Shown here in pieces: positions 24,453-37,154 of a stretch of DNA of 64,000 nt. Numbering within the stretch: position 1 is the stretch's first letter; every line of letters begins with the position of its first letter. The notes beneath the pieces are model-generated. The model did no database searches. It was not told the DNA's origin and was given only the letters and a program-made list of their open reading frames with translations. Made by a program: the position numbers and the translations under genes. Origin of the DNA: Taenia hydatigena (Eukaryota; Platyhelminthes; Cestoda; Cyclophyllidea; Taeniidae); the NCBI GenBank assembly GCA_036345935.2, contig JADWOT020001587.1, positions 1 through 64,000 of the forward strand, written 5' to 3'.

Positions 24453-27400
24453 ATAAGTATATCACCTCAGAGAACTTTTGCGCCGGAGGTAACTGAGTAA
24501 TAGTTTGATGAATCGATTGGGACCACTTTTGCTCAGATTTTGAAATAAAATCACGCAGTATTGACCTGTTTGGCAATGAAATAATTGCTGCTAACCTGGT
24601 GAGATGTAGCATAACCCCATGATGTGTCAGAACTCATAGGTCACCACCCCGTGCGATCACTGGAGCCTGTAATATCGTTGATGGGCAAGATATGACTAAA
24701 GCGGTGATCGAGCATTCTCAATAAAACACTGAAGTTTCGTACCTACACTGACACGGCCTGTATCGTAAGAAGATGGAATGCGCTTGGCAAATTTATCCTA
24801 CCATTGGTCGAGAGCAGGTTTAATCATGAAATGTGCTGCCGCAAAATCTCATCGGTCGCGTGCGTAAACAGCCCTTCTACTCCTAGAGGTATGTTCGGTG
24901 CTGTGCTGCTTGTGGTGTGTTTCGGGTCTATGGATCCGTTCTAGGAATAAAATGCTCATGTTACGAATGGCTCATTATCTGGTAGACTAATTATTTCTCT
25001 TCTAATCAGCTATGAGCATCGCCAGTATTCATGCGCTCAATATGAGACGCTTTTCTGCATTTACTGGCGCTCTTTCATACCGTCAGTGTTGCTCGTGAAG
25101 TTGGATTTCTATAAAGTCATTGAAAAATCAAGGTGAAAATGCGACGATTCATAATACAATGACTGCTGCGTAAAAAACAAGGGTAGAGTTGTGAAATTTT
25201 GAGATTTTCTAGATGAAGTTAGTATACTAAAGGCCTTGTCATTTTTAGGTTGAACTGAGGCTGCGCAAGCAAGTCATTATACCCAATGGAAAACGATACA
25301 AAATCAGCAGAAATTCATGACAAGCATGGATATGGTTTTCTTTCGGCGTCCATAATTGGCCTGTACTTAATAGCCACTGCATATGCAAAGAATCAGCACT
25401 GCCGCTTGTGCATACAATTTAGCTCATTTACCCGTCAATAAGGCACTTGCCACACTATTGCGCTGAGGTAATTATTCAGAATGCGGAAGAGAAGGAAGAT
25501 GCATAAGTGATGATGAGTAGGCTAAGTAGTGGGACATGAATGCTACTTACGAAAATGGGGGTGACGAAAAAGTAGGTGCAATGGAGCATGCCAATCGGGA
25601 AACAAAATATAAATAGAAATAAATGTCTAGCAACCAGCCAAGATGATGGAGTGCAATGTGTTGCTAAAAAAAGATAAAGTAAACCTTACATTTTCGGGCT
25701 TTGTGACTTGACCAGCCAAAATTTTGCGCGAAATTTCATCCCTGGCATTTTTGTAAATAACTGCTTATGAGACAATCCTAGTGTGCTAGCTTTAGAACTC
25801 AAAAACTGGCAGCTTCTATAATGAATGGAAGTAAAGATTTTCGAGCAAATCCATGTCTGCATAATCATAGCTAGTCCAATCCTGACTGCAGCAAAATGCA
25901 GCAAGGATACTTCGAAGCAGTTCGCTGCCTCTCATCCTATTTGCAAATAAAATCCATTTCTAAACCGTTAAACCACGTACTCATATTATGGGCTACGCTT
26001 ACATTCGTGATCTTCCTATAAGTTGAACCAAAGAGAAACAGTAACATACGAAAACTGCCCGAATACCCACGGGTACAACGATGGCGATAGCCGTTGTCTG
26101 TTGCAATAGATGCATGTGTAATTGCGCGTCTGAATGCTAGTGGGGCGGGATCCTCGGGCATGCCTTTGCAGATAGCTGCCGCAATCATAAAAAGGTGGCT
26201 ATGCTTGCTAATCACCTATCCTCTGTGTAGTAATTAAGAAAGTAAAGTACTCTAAACCACGTTTAGATAATAACGCAAGAAAAATTAGCGTAGGATGAAG
26301 ACATCGGTAGCACTATCTAAAGACGGTAAATGATGGGGTTGGATTAATAAGTGAGGAGTATGGCAACGAGAAATCAGGCATCAGACAACTTATACTGAGT
26401 ACCTATTCAGTGGCTTAGACGTTCCACCCCAAATTGTAAATGCAAAGACTTTTCAAAATACTTCTTAGCCGGTGACTCCTTAATCTCCTATGTTTAAAGG
26501 CAAATGACAGCATTTAGAAGGAGTTTTACTTCCCCGTCGATAAGGCAAGGATAAGACGCAAAAGACCTTGGGCGAACTTACAGATGTTATTTAAAGCCAT
26601 TCCACGGTATAGCCATCTATCACAGCCCCATCTCATCTGACCATTTCATGCACCATATCATTAAACTCCACATAGCTGTCCAATCGCGGTACTAGCCATC
26701 ATATTCATTTAATGGCACCGCGTGCTGAATTGGCAACACGATATTTTAGACCACCCTGCGAAGTAATAGACTGTGAGTTCACTCAAGCCGTATTCAGCCT
26801 TCTCGCCTTCCGCCTTCCCGGCAGGCATGCCCCTGTACAAAGCAGTTGGGAACATCTTGTTTTCTTCTCCTTAAACACAACCCTTCCTCCTCAAACCCAT
26901 CTGCCCGACAACCTATAAGATACGCGTTCACCACGGTTTAAAGCTATTTTCAAGGCTAAGTTGTAGCATCCCAATCTTTGACAATCCACGATACGTTTGG
27001 CAGCAGGGTTGGGGTACCCAATGAAGACGGTACTTTGAAGTGCACTTCACTTCAGTGAATAAACTGCAACTCAACAAAATTAAAACACTTCCACACCTGC
27101 TAAGGTAAAACATGCCGCAGCCGTCACTTGATCGTAAAAATGGGCTGCGGTTGTGCAATAGAACACCTCCATCACTAATTTTACACATATGCGCTGCAGC
27201 ATCCTCAACTTCTCTCCTTCCTAGAAATGAAAAGAGACATCACACTCGGATGGAATACATAAGCATGTGTTTAACATACCAACGGCCCACCCCATTAAGA
27301 TGCAACGATGAGGCAAACAGATGTCCCCATCACCGAAATCCTCCATCCGACAAACCACCGGCGCACTACAAAGTTGCCTCCGCCTTGTTCGGTACCGTCC

Positions 27401-30400
27401 TTCATGCTCTCCTCGGCAGGAGCTCTGCGTTCTCAGCCCCCTCATCTTCCATGGTGTTAGCAAAATTCCGTATGGGATGGAACAATGGGTTAGCCATCAC
27501 GCGCTTCCATGAACAGTGGAGGAAATACGAGCCTAAAAGCAAAAGGTCAACCTCCTGCTAACGATGCGGCTCCACGGCAACTATAGTGACAGAATAGTTA
27601 AGATTTAAGATAGCTACCGGTCCGAAATCCATTGTCACATCGCAAACTTGCAGGGACAAACCCAACCACTTTTCTTAGACAACGGAACTAAACCCAGTAC
27701 CATTAACTGGCGGATGACCATTGAAACGCACAAAAGAATCCTAAAATAGTACAATCCCATATAGCATAAGTTGCGTAGGTAAAAAATGCAGAGGCAGGTA
27801 GAGCATGAAGTAGTTGGGCATTTTGCGTTTCGATAACAAATTAAGTGCACGGGACAAATAAGTCGTCCCACTCACTGCAGCAGTCACACGTGGATATCAT
27901 TCAAGTGCCTCTGGAAAGTAACCCATGCGTGGATACGGGCCAATAACTTGCGTTTTAAGCCCCAAACATAGGGCAAGCGATTATCAAATATGGAAACGAA
28001 TTGTACAGACAATGATGCATATCAAAGCATCATAATATAACCGTCCTTCCAATTACTCCACACTTATTTGATACCGGAAAAAGCAACAAAATCTCAAAAT
28101 CTTAGAGTAAAAACGAACAAGCAAAACTGTTAATCGTAAGGCAATAATACATAATTTAATTTATCTGACATGCGCACAAAGTAACTGGTTCACTCTTGTT
28201 TTTGCTCTCGCGTGGAACTCGCACACCGTACTCAGGTGTTCATGAGTGTGCAGATGGGAAGGAGAGGCTAGTGAGTGGGTAAGATGGATTAGGGAACTTG
28301 CCTCTCAGGCGTGGTCCCTCATTTGGTCCATTATTATTAGTAAGTTAGGCATGCAAGCAAAATTGTCTCGCATAGCCGGATTATACGAAATTAATTTATT
28401 TTCCTACAAACATCTTAATTTTGATCAAAAGTTTGTTTCCCAGACGAGTCGTGTTGGGCATGCACAACTTATGAAAAACTCCGGTTGACTAAGTGCGGTT
28501 TGAGCTGCCATTGCAGCACACCTTGACAGTGATTGTACTCGCAAAAACACCTTGATCAAGTGGTAGGCATGCATCTCAAATTTTATTGACTTTGATGCAG
28601 ACGAATTGTAGTAGGACGGGCAATCATCAGTTTGAACTCTTTTACGACACACAGCATGAGGGTTATGAGGAACAAATCCCAATCTTCTATTTTGATTTAA
28701 ACATTGGGTGAAACTAGCTAATTCAATTTTAGCGGCAAAATACTGTGAGGTTTCGGTGATAAAGTCTTTAGCCAATCGCCTAAAATACAATTACCATAAA
28801 TAAATTTACTCAGGACTGTGCATACTTTGCAAGGACAAAACAGCCGTGGTTAAGAGTGCCTTTGCCCACGACTGCCTATCTGCACGCATGATTTCTTCGA
28901 CTAATCGGACAAGGCTGATCGGGAAGGGGCTTTTAAGGTTGCACAATGCAAGCGGATGCTAGCAACTCACGCACCGACCCTGAATATTGGCGCGCTGAAT
29001 GTTTGCAATGACAGACTCGACTGACCTTATACCACTGTTTCCTCAAATCCATAAACTACAGGGCCACCACGCCTGTAGAGTCCGAAAAAATTAGTGAAAG
29101 TAAGTTTCGTGTCACCATATATAAAATATTCTTGGCTAAAAGGCATAATCTCATGAAGAGTAGTACTCGTTCTCCGTGAGGTGAGGTGCAACTCAAGGCT
29201 TCAGAGGCTGTCCGACTCCACTCACTTGACCGATAAAACCTTCGACACGTAAAGTGCTGCGGTCTCGACTGACCCTACGTCACGGTGCGAATTCTCTTTG
29301 GACATCAGGCAGAGCAAAACAGAATTCCACGCCACTCGCTACACGTGCTGCTGCTTCATTTCCACACGTGCCAACGATGAAGAAGTTGATGTGAATGGCA
29401 AGAAGCATGCTTCTAGTACAACGACATCTCGCGCTTCTATTGTAAACTCAGTGGGATTCTTATAAGTAGTCACTGCACCCAGCAGTTCTAGCATTCTACA
29501 TAATGATGACATCTGCTCCTAGACCACTTCGTTGAGTACCTGGGTGGAAACCTCGGTATACATAAAATTAGAAAGAGGAAACTTGATTAAAACAAATGGC
29601 TAGCAGCAGATAGCTGACTAGACAATGCTTTGAAATCCTATTTAAGAAATTAGGAAATGTGTTCGCTCTGCTCTAAATTTATAAAAAAATGTCTCCTGCT
29701 GTGGCTATGGAAGTGAGCGCAGGTGAAGTCCATATCACTGTCATCTCCTAATGGTCTCTCTTCTCGTTTTCACTCTTTTGGGGCCACAACCCTATCTATG
29801 GATAAAAAGGTCTATGCAAGATAGCAATGCACTTATTTTTTGTCTTTTATTAAATGAGCAAAATAACCTTGCAGGAGTGCAGTTCAGCAGCATTGACGGT
29901 TCCTCTGAATGTATGGCTGAGTTAAATGGACTCCGTGTCGACACATCATCGCACTACCCACTTTCGGCTCATTAAACTACTATTATAGTGGAAATGCTTC
30001 AATCAGGGATGGCTACTAAGACAAGATCCAATACTAGGCTGAGGGCGAATAATGAATCACTCTTCTGACAGATGTATCTCTCCATTGGTCGTTATCTTTC
30101 TTCCTTCATTCCTGTAGTCTATAGCACACTGCCACGCAATTTCACTTTGCCATCTTCATCTCAAACAAGTGCGATGCTATTAGAGCATCAGATTCATGAA
30201 TGCGCCTCTCTGCCTCCTATTACCACTACCGTTCAACATGCTGTGCCACTTCCCTGACCGACTTTCATGTATCTACCTTCCTTCGCATCGGTCTGACAGA
30301 TACACGAGCGATTGTCACTGCACTCCTTTACCTACTTCGCTCTTCGCCACTTAAGAGCTGTCATCATATTTTAGAAATTGAACAAATGCGTAAATACCAC

Positions 30401-32446
30401 CTCGCTTAATCAAATCGCTGACAAAATAGCCCAACATCTCAAACTGCTTAGGAATGGCTCATGAGTACTCTAGCGAAATTCAAGAGCCCTACGCTCACGA
30501 AATGCAAGACGTGCGCAAACTGTGACAACTTCAATATATCCATTTCACTCCACATATGCTGTGCAGTGCATCTACATTCAGATGTTCCATCGACCAAGCA
30601 TCCAACACATAAATGGACAACATGGCGAAAATGAGGCTGAGACAACATGTTGGTGGTCTCAAAATACTGATCAAATGAGTCAATGAAACAAAGCCAACCA
30701 AATCATAATTTGCCGTAGCTTAAGCAAAGTATGGTGAGTTACGCCTTTCAAAACTCACCCTCATTTTACAGGTACAAACGCTTGAAACTGGACAAACTGC
30801 GCACATACACATTGGCACGTGGATACTTGGGACAATAAAGGCTGTTGACGAAATTGTTTGAATAAGTTGGTCACATTCACTGGTTTGTGTCTGTCGTACA
30901 TACGGCAGACCCGAGTGTAAACGACCCGGCATTAGTCTTCCCATCCTCGGCATTTACAACCCCAGAACTAATAAAATGATCATATAGAGTCATAATTTAT
31001 TTGCACTTTATTGAACACAGTGCAGAAACTAGAGTTCGTTTTCCTCACATCAAAAATGGACGAAAACCACCCTGCAAAGTGATTTACGATCACTGGTCGC
31101 CTCATGTATAATATGTGCAATGAGGCAGACTTCCCAGACGCTCTCCTTTCAGGCGGCCTGCACAACTGGAGAATTCGCATCACCACTACAAATGTGAATT
31201 GACTTCAGTCCACGGGCTTCGATGAGGACTGCTCAACGAGAGAACATAATCACCTAGCTGGACCGAGCATTTCAAACATGCAGCTTCATAATGGTATGCG
31301 TTCGTCATGGTTAACAAGCTTAGAACAACCGAATGTATTAAATCCTGACGTTAGGTCGTGCTTCTTTCCACGATTGCTATCTAGCATCTACGAGTGGTTT
31401 AGCAGAGCAATTTCGCCCATTAGCATTCACCAGCCTTTGGTAGTCTCGTTGGCATGAATGCATTAGCACGGTCATCATACCGTTCCTTCAAATTTTACAA
31501 ATAATATTGACTGGACTTGGAACATTTTGAGGATCTTGCTAGCAATCTTCAACTTTGTCTTCCTTTTATGAGCGAAACGCTAACTGAGCATTTACTGTAT
31601 AGTTTCTACATCTCTTAGGTCGCATGCCTCAAACACTGGATTAGATAAGCTAAATAATTTTTGCCTCTGTTTTTAGAGATTTAATTTCGCTTTCCCATGC
31701 TTCTGCACAACTATCTCCAGCGATCTCTTTATGATAGCACACGCTATTGCTGCGAGGCTAATTATTTTTAAATTAGATGCTAGAAAAGCTTGTTTTGCAA
31801 AGCTTGTTATACTCGCTTCACGCGTTCTTATCTCAATGTGTGATTTTCCGCCTCTCGGTGGAAGGGCATGTGTTCCACATAGATTTTCACAGCCAAGATG
31901 CAAGTGAGCAACAGCTCTCCTCAAGATGCCAATATCCTCTGATAAATCAAATAAAGTCATACCGTTCATTCAGCGATAAAATGCTAGCCATTGAAAGCGA
32001 TTTGTCCTTAATCTGTTAGTGTTACAGACTTAGTCCTGAAATTAAAATACTTCCAACTGCGCCATTTAGTAAAGGGAAAGCTGTACTTACGATGCTGAAA
32101 TGGGTGTTTCGACCTAATTTTGTCGTGATTGTAACCAAAAGTCTGTCCTTGGCCAGAAGGAAAGTAGGGCCCAGCTGAGCTGTGTCCAATACCACACCTT
32201 TGAGAAGGTCAAATGTTTGGACCGCGACGCTGTTAACTGATGGATAGGTCAGTCATGTCACATTTATTCACCAATCACAAACCGCGATTCCATTGTGTAT
32301 CGTAGGCCTTAGAAAGAAGGAGGAGCAAACAGCTAATTTGTCTTTGTCCAAAAGTACTGACGTGTCTAGGCAATGAGTACGATGTGAAAGAACCACTAGT
32401 GAGAGTGTCTGCAAATATGCAAATCAAACGTATTAACACAGGTGTC
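24453..32446. other. Intergenic, nothing recognised
   Basis: An 8-kb stretch without a recognisable exon, RNA gene or repeat. The longest frame (27112-27561 plus, 149 codons) has no domain and a competing open frame on the other strand, so it is best read as chance. Confidence 0.45.
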
Positions 32447-32519
32447 GGTTCCGTGGCCTAATGGATAGGGCGTCTGACTACGGATCAGAAGACTGTGGGT
32501 TCGAGTCCCGCCGGAGCCG
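32447..32519 (+). tRNA. tRNA-Arg(ACG), intact cloverleaf
   Basis: All four stems pair. The acceptor GGTTCCG/CGGAGCC has one G-T pair. The D stem GCC/GGC encloses TAATGGATAG. The anticodon stem TCTGA/TCAGA is perfect around loop CTACGGA (anticodon ACG, 32480-32482). The T stem GTGGG/CCCGC encloses TTCGAGT. Box A TGGCCTAATGG and box B GGTTCGAGTCC are canonical, and the discriminator base is G. It would read CGN arginine codons, with A34 becoming inosine. The first TTTT run downstream is about 285 nt away (32805-32808), unusual for a normal tRNA gene, so it may be an active tRNA or the young head of a SINE. Confidence 0.9.
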
Positions 32520-32696
32520 TAAGTCTCCTTTATCTCTCTCGCTGCATGCAGTAGCTTTGTGCCTGTCCAACAATGGATTGCATCAGGAAGGATGGATGAG
32601 CCATCTACTTAAATGCTTGAGGAAAAGGGCAGTAAATGGAACCAAAATGTAGGAGGTGGAATGTCATCACGCCTGATAAGAGGCTAGAATCCATAT

Positions 32697-32930
32697 CAGC
32701 CGCGTTATTAGGACGACATCCCAACCTACTGACCTGCCTCATCACCACCAATCCTCTACCCTCATTTCTTCTTCGCTCACTCACTACCGAATCCTTCCCA
32801 CTACTTTTCTTCTGCAATCACTCCCTCATATTCACGTCTTTTGTGCGCCTAACCCTTCTACTCCTACCCATCTTATCCCCTCCTGTTGCCAACCTCTCTC
32901 CTTCGACCAGATGCCATGCTTCGCCGTTAT
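32697..32930. repeat. Pyrimidine-rich (C/T on plus strand) tract
   Basis: Strong C/T bias (CTCATTTCTTCTTCG, CTTCTACTCCTACCC and similar) lies between the tRNA-Arg and the tRNA-like fragment at 33027. Resulting long frames on the plus strand are Leu/Ser/Pro/Thr-rich and look like composition artefacts. Confidence 0.5.
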
Positions 32931-33026
32931 GAAACATGGAAGGACATGTGTGATAGATGAAGTGTGAACAGTGGAGTCGCGTATTTCACCAGTGGACAAG
33001 GAAGGGGTGGGAAACAAGTTTTAGCA

Positions 33027-33057
33027 GTCTCCGTAGCTTAGGGCTCAGAGCACTTGC
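33027..33057 (+). tRNA. tRNA-like 5' half
   Basis: GTCTCCG (acceptor), TA, then GCTT...GAGC (D stem with one G-T pair) and ACTTGC reproduce the 5' half of a tRNA, including box A. The following 40 nt do not fold into an anticodon or T arm. This is a decayed tRNA or an old SINE head. Confidence 0.4.
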
Positions 33058-35393
33058 GAACCAGTTGAGGTGTGCCTGCCTCATTGCCTCGGCTTTACCA
33101 TGTCATGTTTCCTTAGCATCTATCCGCTCTAGCATCGTGCATTCACGCCACATCCAAACTGATGGATCGAATGCGTAGGTGGATGGGCGAGTATCTTATT
33201 TAATGTTTTTTTGTTTTGTGCAGAAATTAGGTTCATAAGGAAGCTGACACTTAGAACTTTTCAGTTGAAACAAATTCTAGGCTGTACATTCGGGGTTCTA
33301 AAGCATTCGTAGAGGTAACAATTCAGGGATATTAATGAACAGGCTGTGTTGTTTTCAGTGGATGCTCGCTAGCAGGAATTCCATGATGCAGAAAGCGTAA
33401 CACCATTCACAAATTTCGTACACTTCTAATTTATTTGTCTCGCATTCACATTGGCAATGCTGATCAGAGCACTCGCATGTGTTAAATTTTCATTGATTTA
33501 AGGCAGTGATTGAAAATTTAGTGTCTGTTCGTTGGCATTAGTCTTAGCTGAATGGTGAAACGAATTATTCCTGTTTGTGTTTTGCACGGATCTACTAACG
33601 TTTAATTGGTTCGTGGTCTTACAAGCATTTTGTAATTGATGGGCGCACCTTAATGTCCATCTAAGGGCTGAACGGTTTCCGAAAGTAGCAACACTGTTGC
33701 AATGCTTGCCTGGATGCGCCTTTTAAGTGGGAGTTGATTAGTGACCACGAATAGGTTAGTGGAGGGAGCATCATCTGCAACTGAGGCTGAAGCTAGTCTG
33801 AATGAGCTCAGCCTCGATCACTGGTTCCCCTGCCCATGCGATCATTGCACTCAATAGGAAGGCCTAAGGACCAAGGCTAAAAATGAGAAACTAGTCGTAT
33901 TACACTGACAGCTGAGATAGTGGATCACTACCCATTACAGAATTCATTATCCAGCCACGGCTCCTCCTAATTACATAGCCTATAGCTAAAAAAATACTCA
34001 GTACATCAAAATCCAGCATCTGTGCAAATTTGTCTCTACATTATGGGGTCGATATTTTAAATAGGGTGCAAAAATCAGGTCGATGACGCACCCTGACGAA
34101 GATTGCTTAATGTAAGTAAAATTGACTTATCCGCAGATGCGCCACAGTAGCTGCTTCCGAGACGTGCGCATGTATGTGGTGATCGGACCTTGTTGCATGC
34201 ACCTGAAGGTGAAAACTATAAAGCTACATAAGATGGGACGAATTTGAATGAAAATGGAACATTGTATCCCTCAAAATAAAAGATATTTTTGAAGTGAACT
34301 CTGATGTGCATAAGGCAGGAAACTGTCAACCTACTCCATATTTTTCATTCGATGAAATCGTGTGATCAAGGGCTTGTTATTGGTGATATTCTCTGAGAAC
34401 AATTGATTCGAGCGCCTGCTTGTCATTCACTTCATTCGGCCTGCATGCTACCCGGGCAGGTGCTTTTCCGAGGCACATGTCTCTCAACGCTTCTCGGTCT
34501 ACTCATTCTTCTTTCATCGAACGCATGCACTCAAGCTACACGAGTGGTTATTGCTGTGTGGTCTATGCATAGCATGCTTGTAGGAAAGCATGCGATTTCT
34601 GTCGACACTCAATTGTTGAAGTTGTCTTGCATGAGAAGACCAATTCTTTAGCACTACGTTCGTGTGATAATTTGCCATGAATTGCACATTTCCTTGCCCT
34701 TTTTCTGTTCTTACTAGCAAAAGTAACACATCTGAGGAGATATACTGACAATTATAGCCACAGGAAACGGGCGAATGAATTTCGAGGGTAGCGCGTAAAA
34801 CGACAACGACTTGTAACATAGTGGCACAGTCAGACTTAGTCCGCGCTGACTCAATGGCTTTCCTCTTTTCGTTGACTTCTAGTTGTGTTCAAGTTTTGGA
34901 TCGCACGACCTAAAGCTTGCCTCACTTTGCAACCGATGATAGGCGACTCCAAAATAAACTTATCAGAATGATTTGCCTTTTGGAAGCTGCATGCAATTAT
35001 TTCACACGGCAATACTTTTCCCATTCTCCGATGACTTGGTCGATGCACATTCGACAAATCTATCTGCCAACGGCCATTTGAGGAACAGTTGCGGCAAACC
35101 ATGTGATTGCTTATTAGCAGTGAACAGACAATGGCAGGATGCCATTGCTCTAGTGAGTTTTTACTGTGCATAAAGGCTTCTAAGGTCCCATTTTATTTCA
35201 TTGCGTTTGTAATGGGTGGGCAATGGTAAATCCGGTAATTATGGTGACCAGGTGACTTTGCAGCAATGCGTTGACGTCTCCATAGTACCAATTATTTAAG
35301 GCTTTGCATCTTTGATGGACATCAACTCCACGCTGGCTTATTCCAATAATGGCTGGCGCGAAATGGCTCACAACATAAAATCACTGGTTTACC
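33058..35393. other. Intergenic, nothing recognised
   Basis: A+T-leaning single-copy DNA with short frames only. No domain, RNA or repeat was detected. Confidence 0.5.
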
Positions 35394-35751
35394 GCCTGTT
35401 TCCCAGTCGCATGTAATAAATCCGCAATTTGATACACAAACAAGTGTCTGCTGTCCTCTTGATGTGATCCAAAACAGCTACGTGTCAGATCGGAGGACGA
35501 CAGTTGCCAAAGCGAATGCACAATAGATTGTGCGAAACAGTAAGCCAATTTACCATTGTCACGTGGTGGCAGCGGCCTACATTCCCGTTTGATTGTGGCA
35601 ACACTGTCTCGGGACCATTACCCTATTATTTACAATGCAATTTTGTTGTCCAAAGTGTAGTAGAGCTACTTCCACTTCCTATAGCACTTTTTTGTAGAAA
35701 ACAAACGACTAGTATTTGTGATTTTGATTACACGATCTCGTCCTTAAATTG
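35394..35751 (+). repeat. Dispersed repeat family 2, copy A
   Basis: About 358 bp that recurs in inverted orientation at 46467-46823. Shared blocks include TTTGATACACAAACAAG, ATGTGATCCAAAACAGCTAC, GAAACAGTAAGCCAATTTAC, CACGTGGTGGCAGCG and TAGAAAACAAACGACTAGTA. The homology starts and ends sharply on both sides. One reading frame (about 35485-35660) is open in both copies and the differences inside it are split about evenly between silent and amino-acid-changing, hinting at a coding ancestor. No terminal inverted repeats were seen. Confidence 0.85.
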
Positions 35752-37154
35752 CTTTAGCATAAAGCGTAATGCTCAAAAAAGGCGTCAACTCTTATGCAAA
35801 CCACTTCCTTACTTTTGTTTGACTGCTCCGTAATATTTACAAATGTAGGCTTACAGGCTTTTGGTGAACATGCTAAGATGTAAAAGCGCTTGACAAGAGC
35901 GCAGAAATCGGCCAATTTCATGCTTCATAATGTGATTGTAGATGGGGAAGTAGAACGTGTACGAGCAAAATGCGCCAGCATTAGGTAAAGGAATGTCCCT
36001 GCAGGTGAAATAAATAAATTACGCGTGGATGTGAGTCTCCTATACACACAAAAAGAAATCCTGTTGTTGTAAAATCAATTATGTTTATGCGGTCGCAACT
36101 AAGGTTAGATAAGGGAAGAACTGGCGCCCTAGTTAGGTTTCTAATGTGCATGTGACTGCAATTAGCGTGGATTAGGTGAAAAATGCCATTGTAATTTTTC
36201 GATTAGGTACCTGTGACTGGGCTTAGTCTACATTGAGGAAGGACCGTGCTAATGCCTCCTCGTTGTTCTCTCCCATCGTTTGTAATTTTGTGGTGGAGAA
36301 GACCCAAACTGCAAGGCTCTGTCATTTGTTAATTTGTCGTCAGCACTTCCTCTTCCCCCAAAGAGATTAAATATGCAAAATGCACCGGTCAAGGGCCTGC
36401 TCGAGAGTAAAATGGGAACGGAGTTAATTTTTTCGAATAAAGTTTTTTTGATTCAGTTTTTTTTGCCACCCACCTTGAGTTTTCCTTAATGAATTAACTT
36501 TTGCAGAGTTGTTGTAATATAGGAGTGCTGCTCAAATGTCTCCTTACCTTCGTTTCTGAATTCCTACTTCAGTACACTTCAAGGTTGACGTTATCCGAAT
36601 CGATGCAATTTCGCAACTATTTTGCACGTATTTTTTCGCGTACAAGGTTTTTCTTTGAAACATATAACCAACAATGATTCGTTAATTTGCATCAAACAGG
36701 CTTCGCTTAGTCAAGGTGCGATCATCGGATAGTTAAGTGTCAATTTAAAGAGGAGCGGAAATGTTGGATCCTACCTAGCCATTGGTCAAGAAGAGACTAA
36801 AGGCGACCTTATAGTTTATCAAATACAAATGCTTTACATGGCGTCGCTTACTTGGTCGTTTTCACGGACGCATTTGGGCGCATTCGTGACAGCCTCTTCT
36901 TCTATGAATGGGCAACGTGAACAGGCGAAAGCGATTGGATGACTGACTGTTTGAGTGGAAGGTTGGTGTTTGTCACTGTGTGAATATATATACAATTACA
37001 ATAGTCCATCATTTACCGGAAGGCAAGAAGAAGTGAAAGTTTCAACTGAAGTTGGAGGAAGACAGCAAAAAGGGTAAATAAGAAATGTTAAACCTCAGCT
37101 ATTCAGACTGTCGATAAATAAGCGAACAATTTCAATTAATGAAATAAACTTATT
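35752..37154. other. Intergenic, with a T-run
   Basis: Nothing coding was recognised. Two T-runs lie close together at 36442-36464. The expected N-terminal part of hsp70, including its phosphate-binding loop, is not detectable immediately upstream of 37155. Confidence 0.5.

Noticed and set aside
27112..27561. 149-codon plus-strand open frame
   Set aside because: No recognisable domain, an overlapping frame on the opposite strand is also open, and no splice or promoter support was seen.
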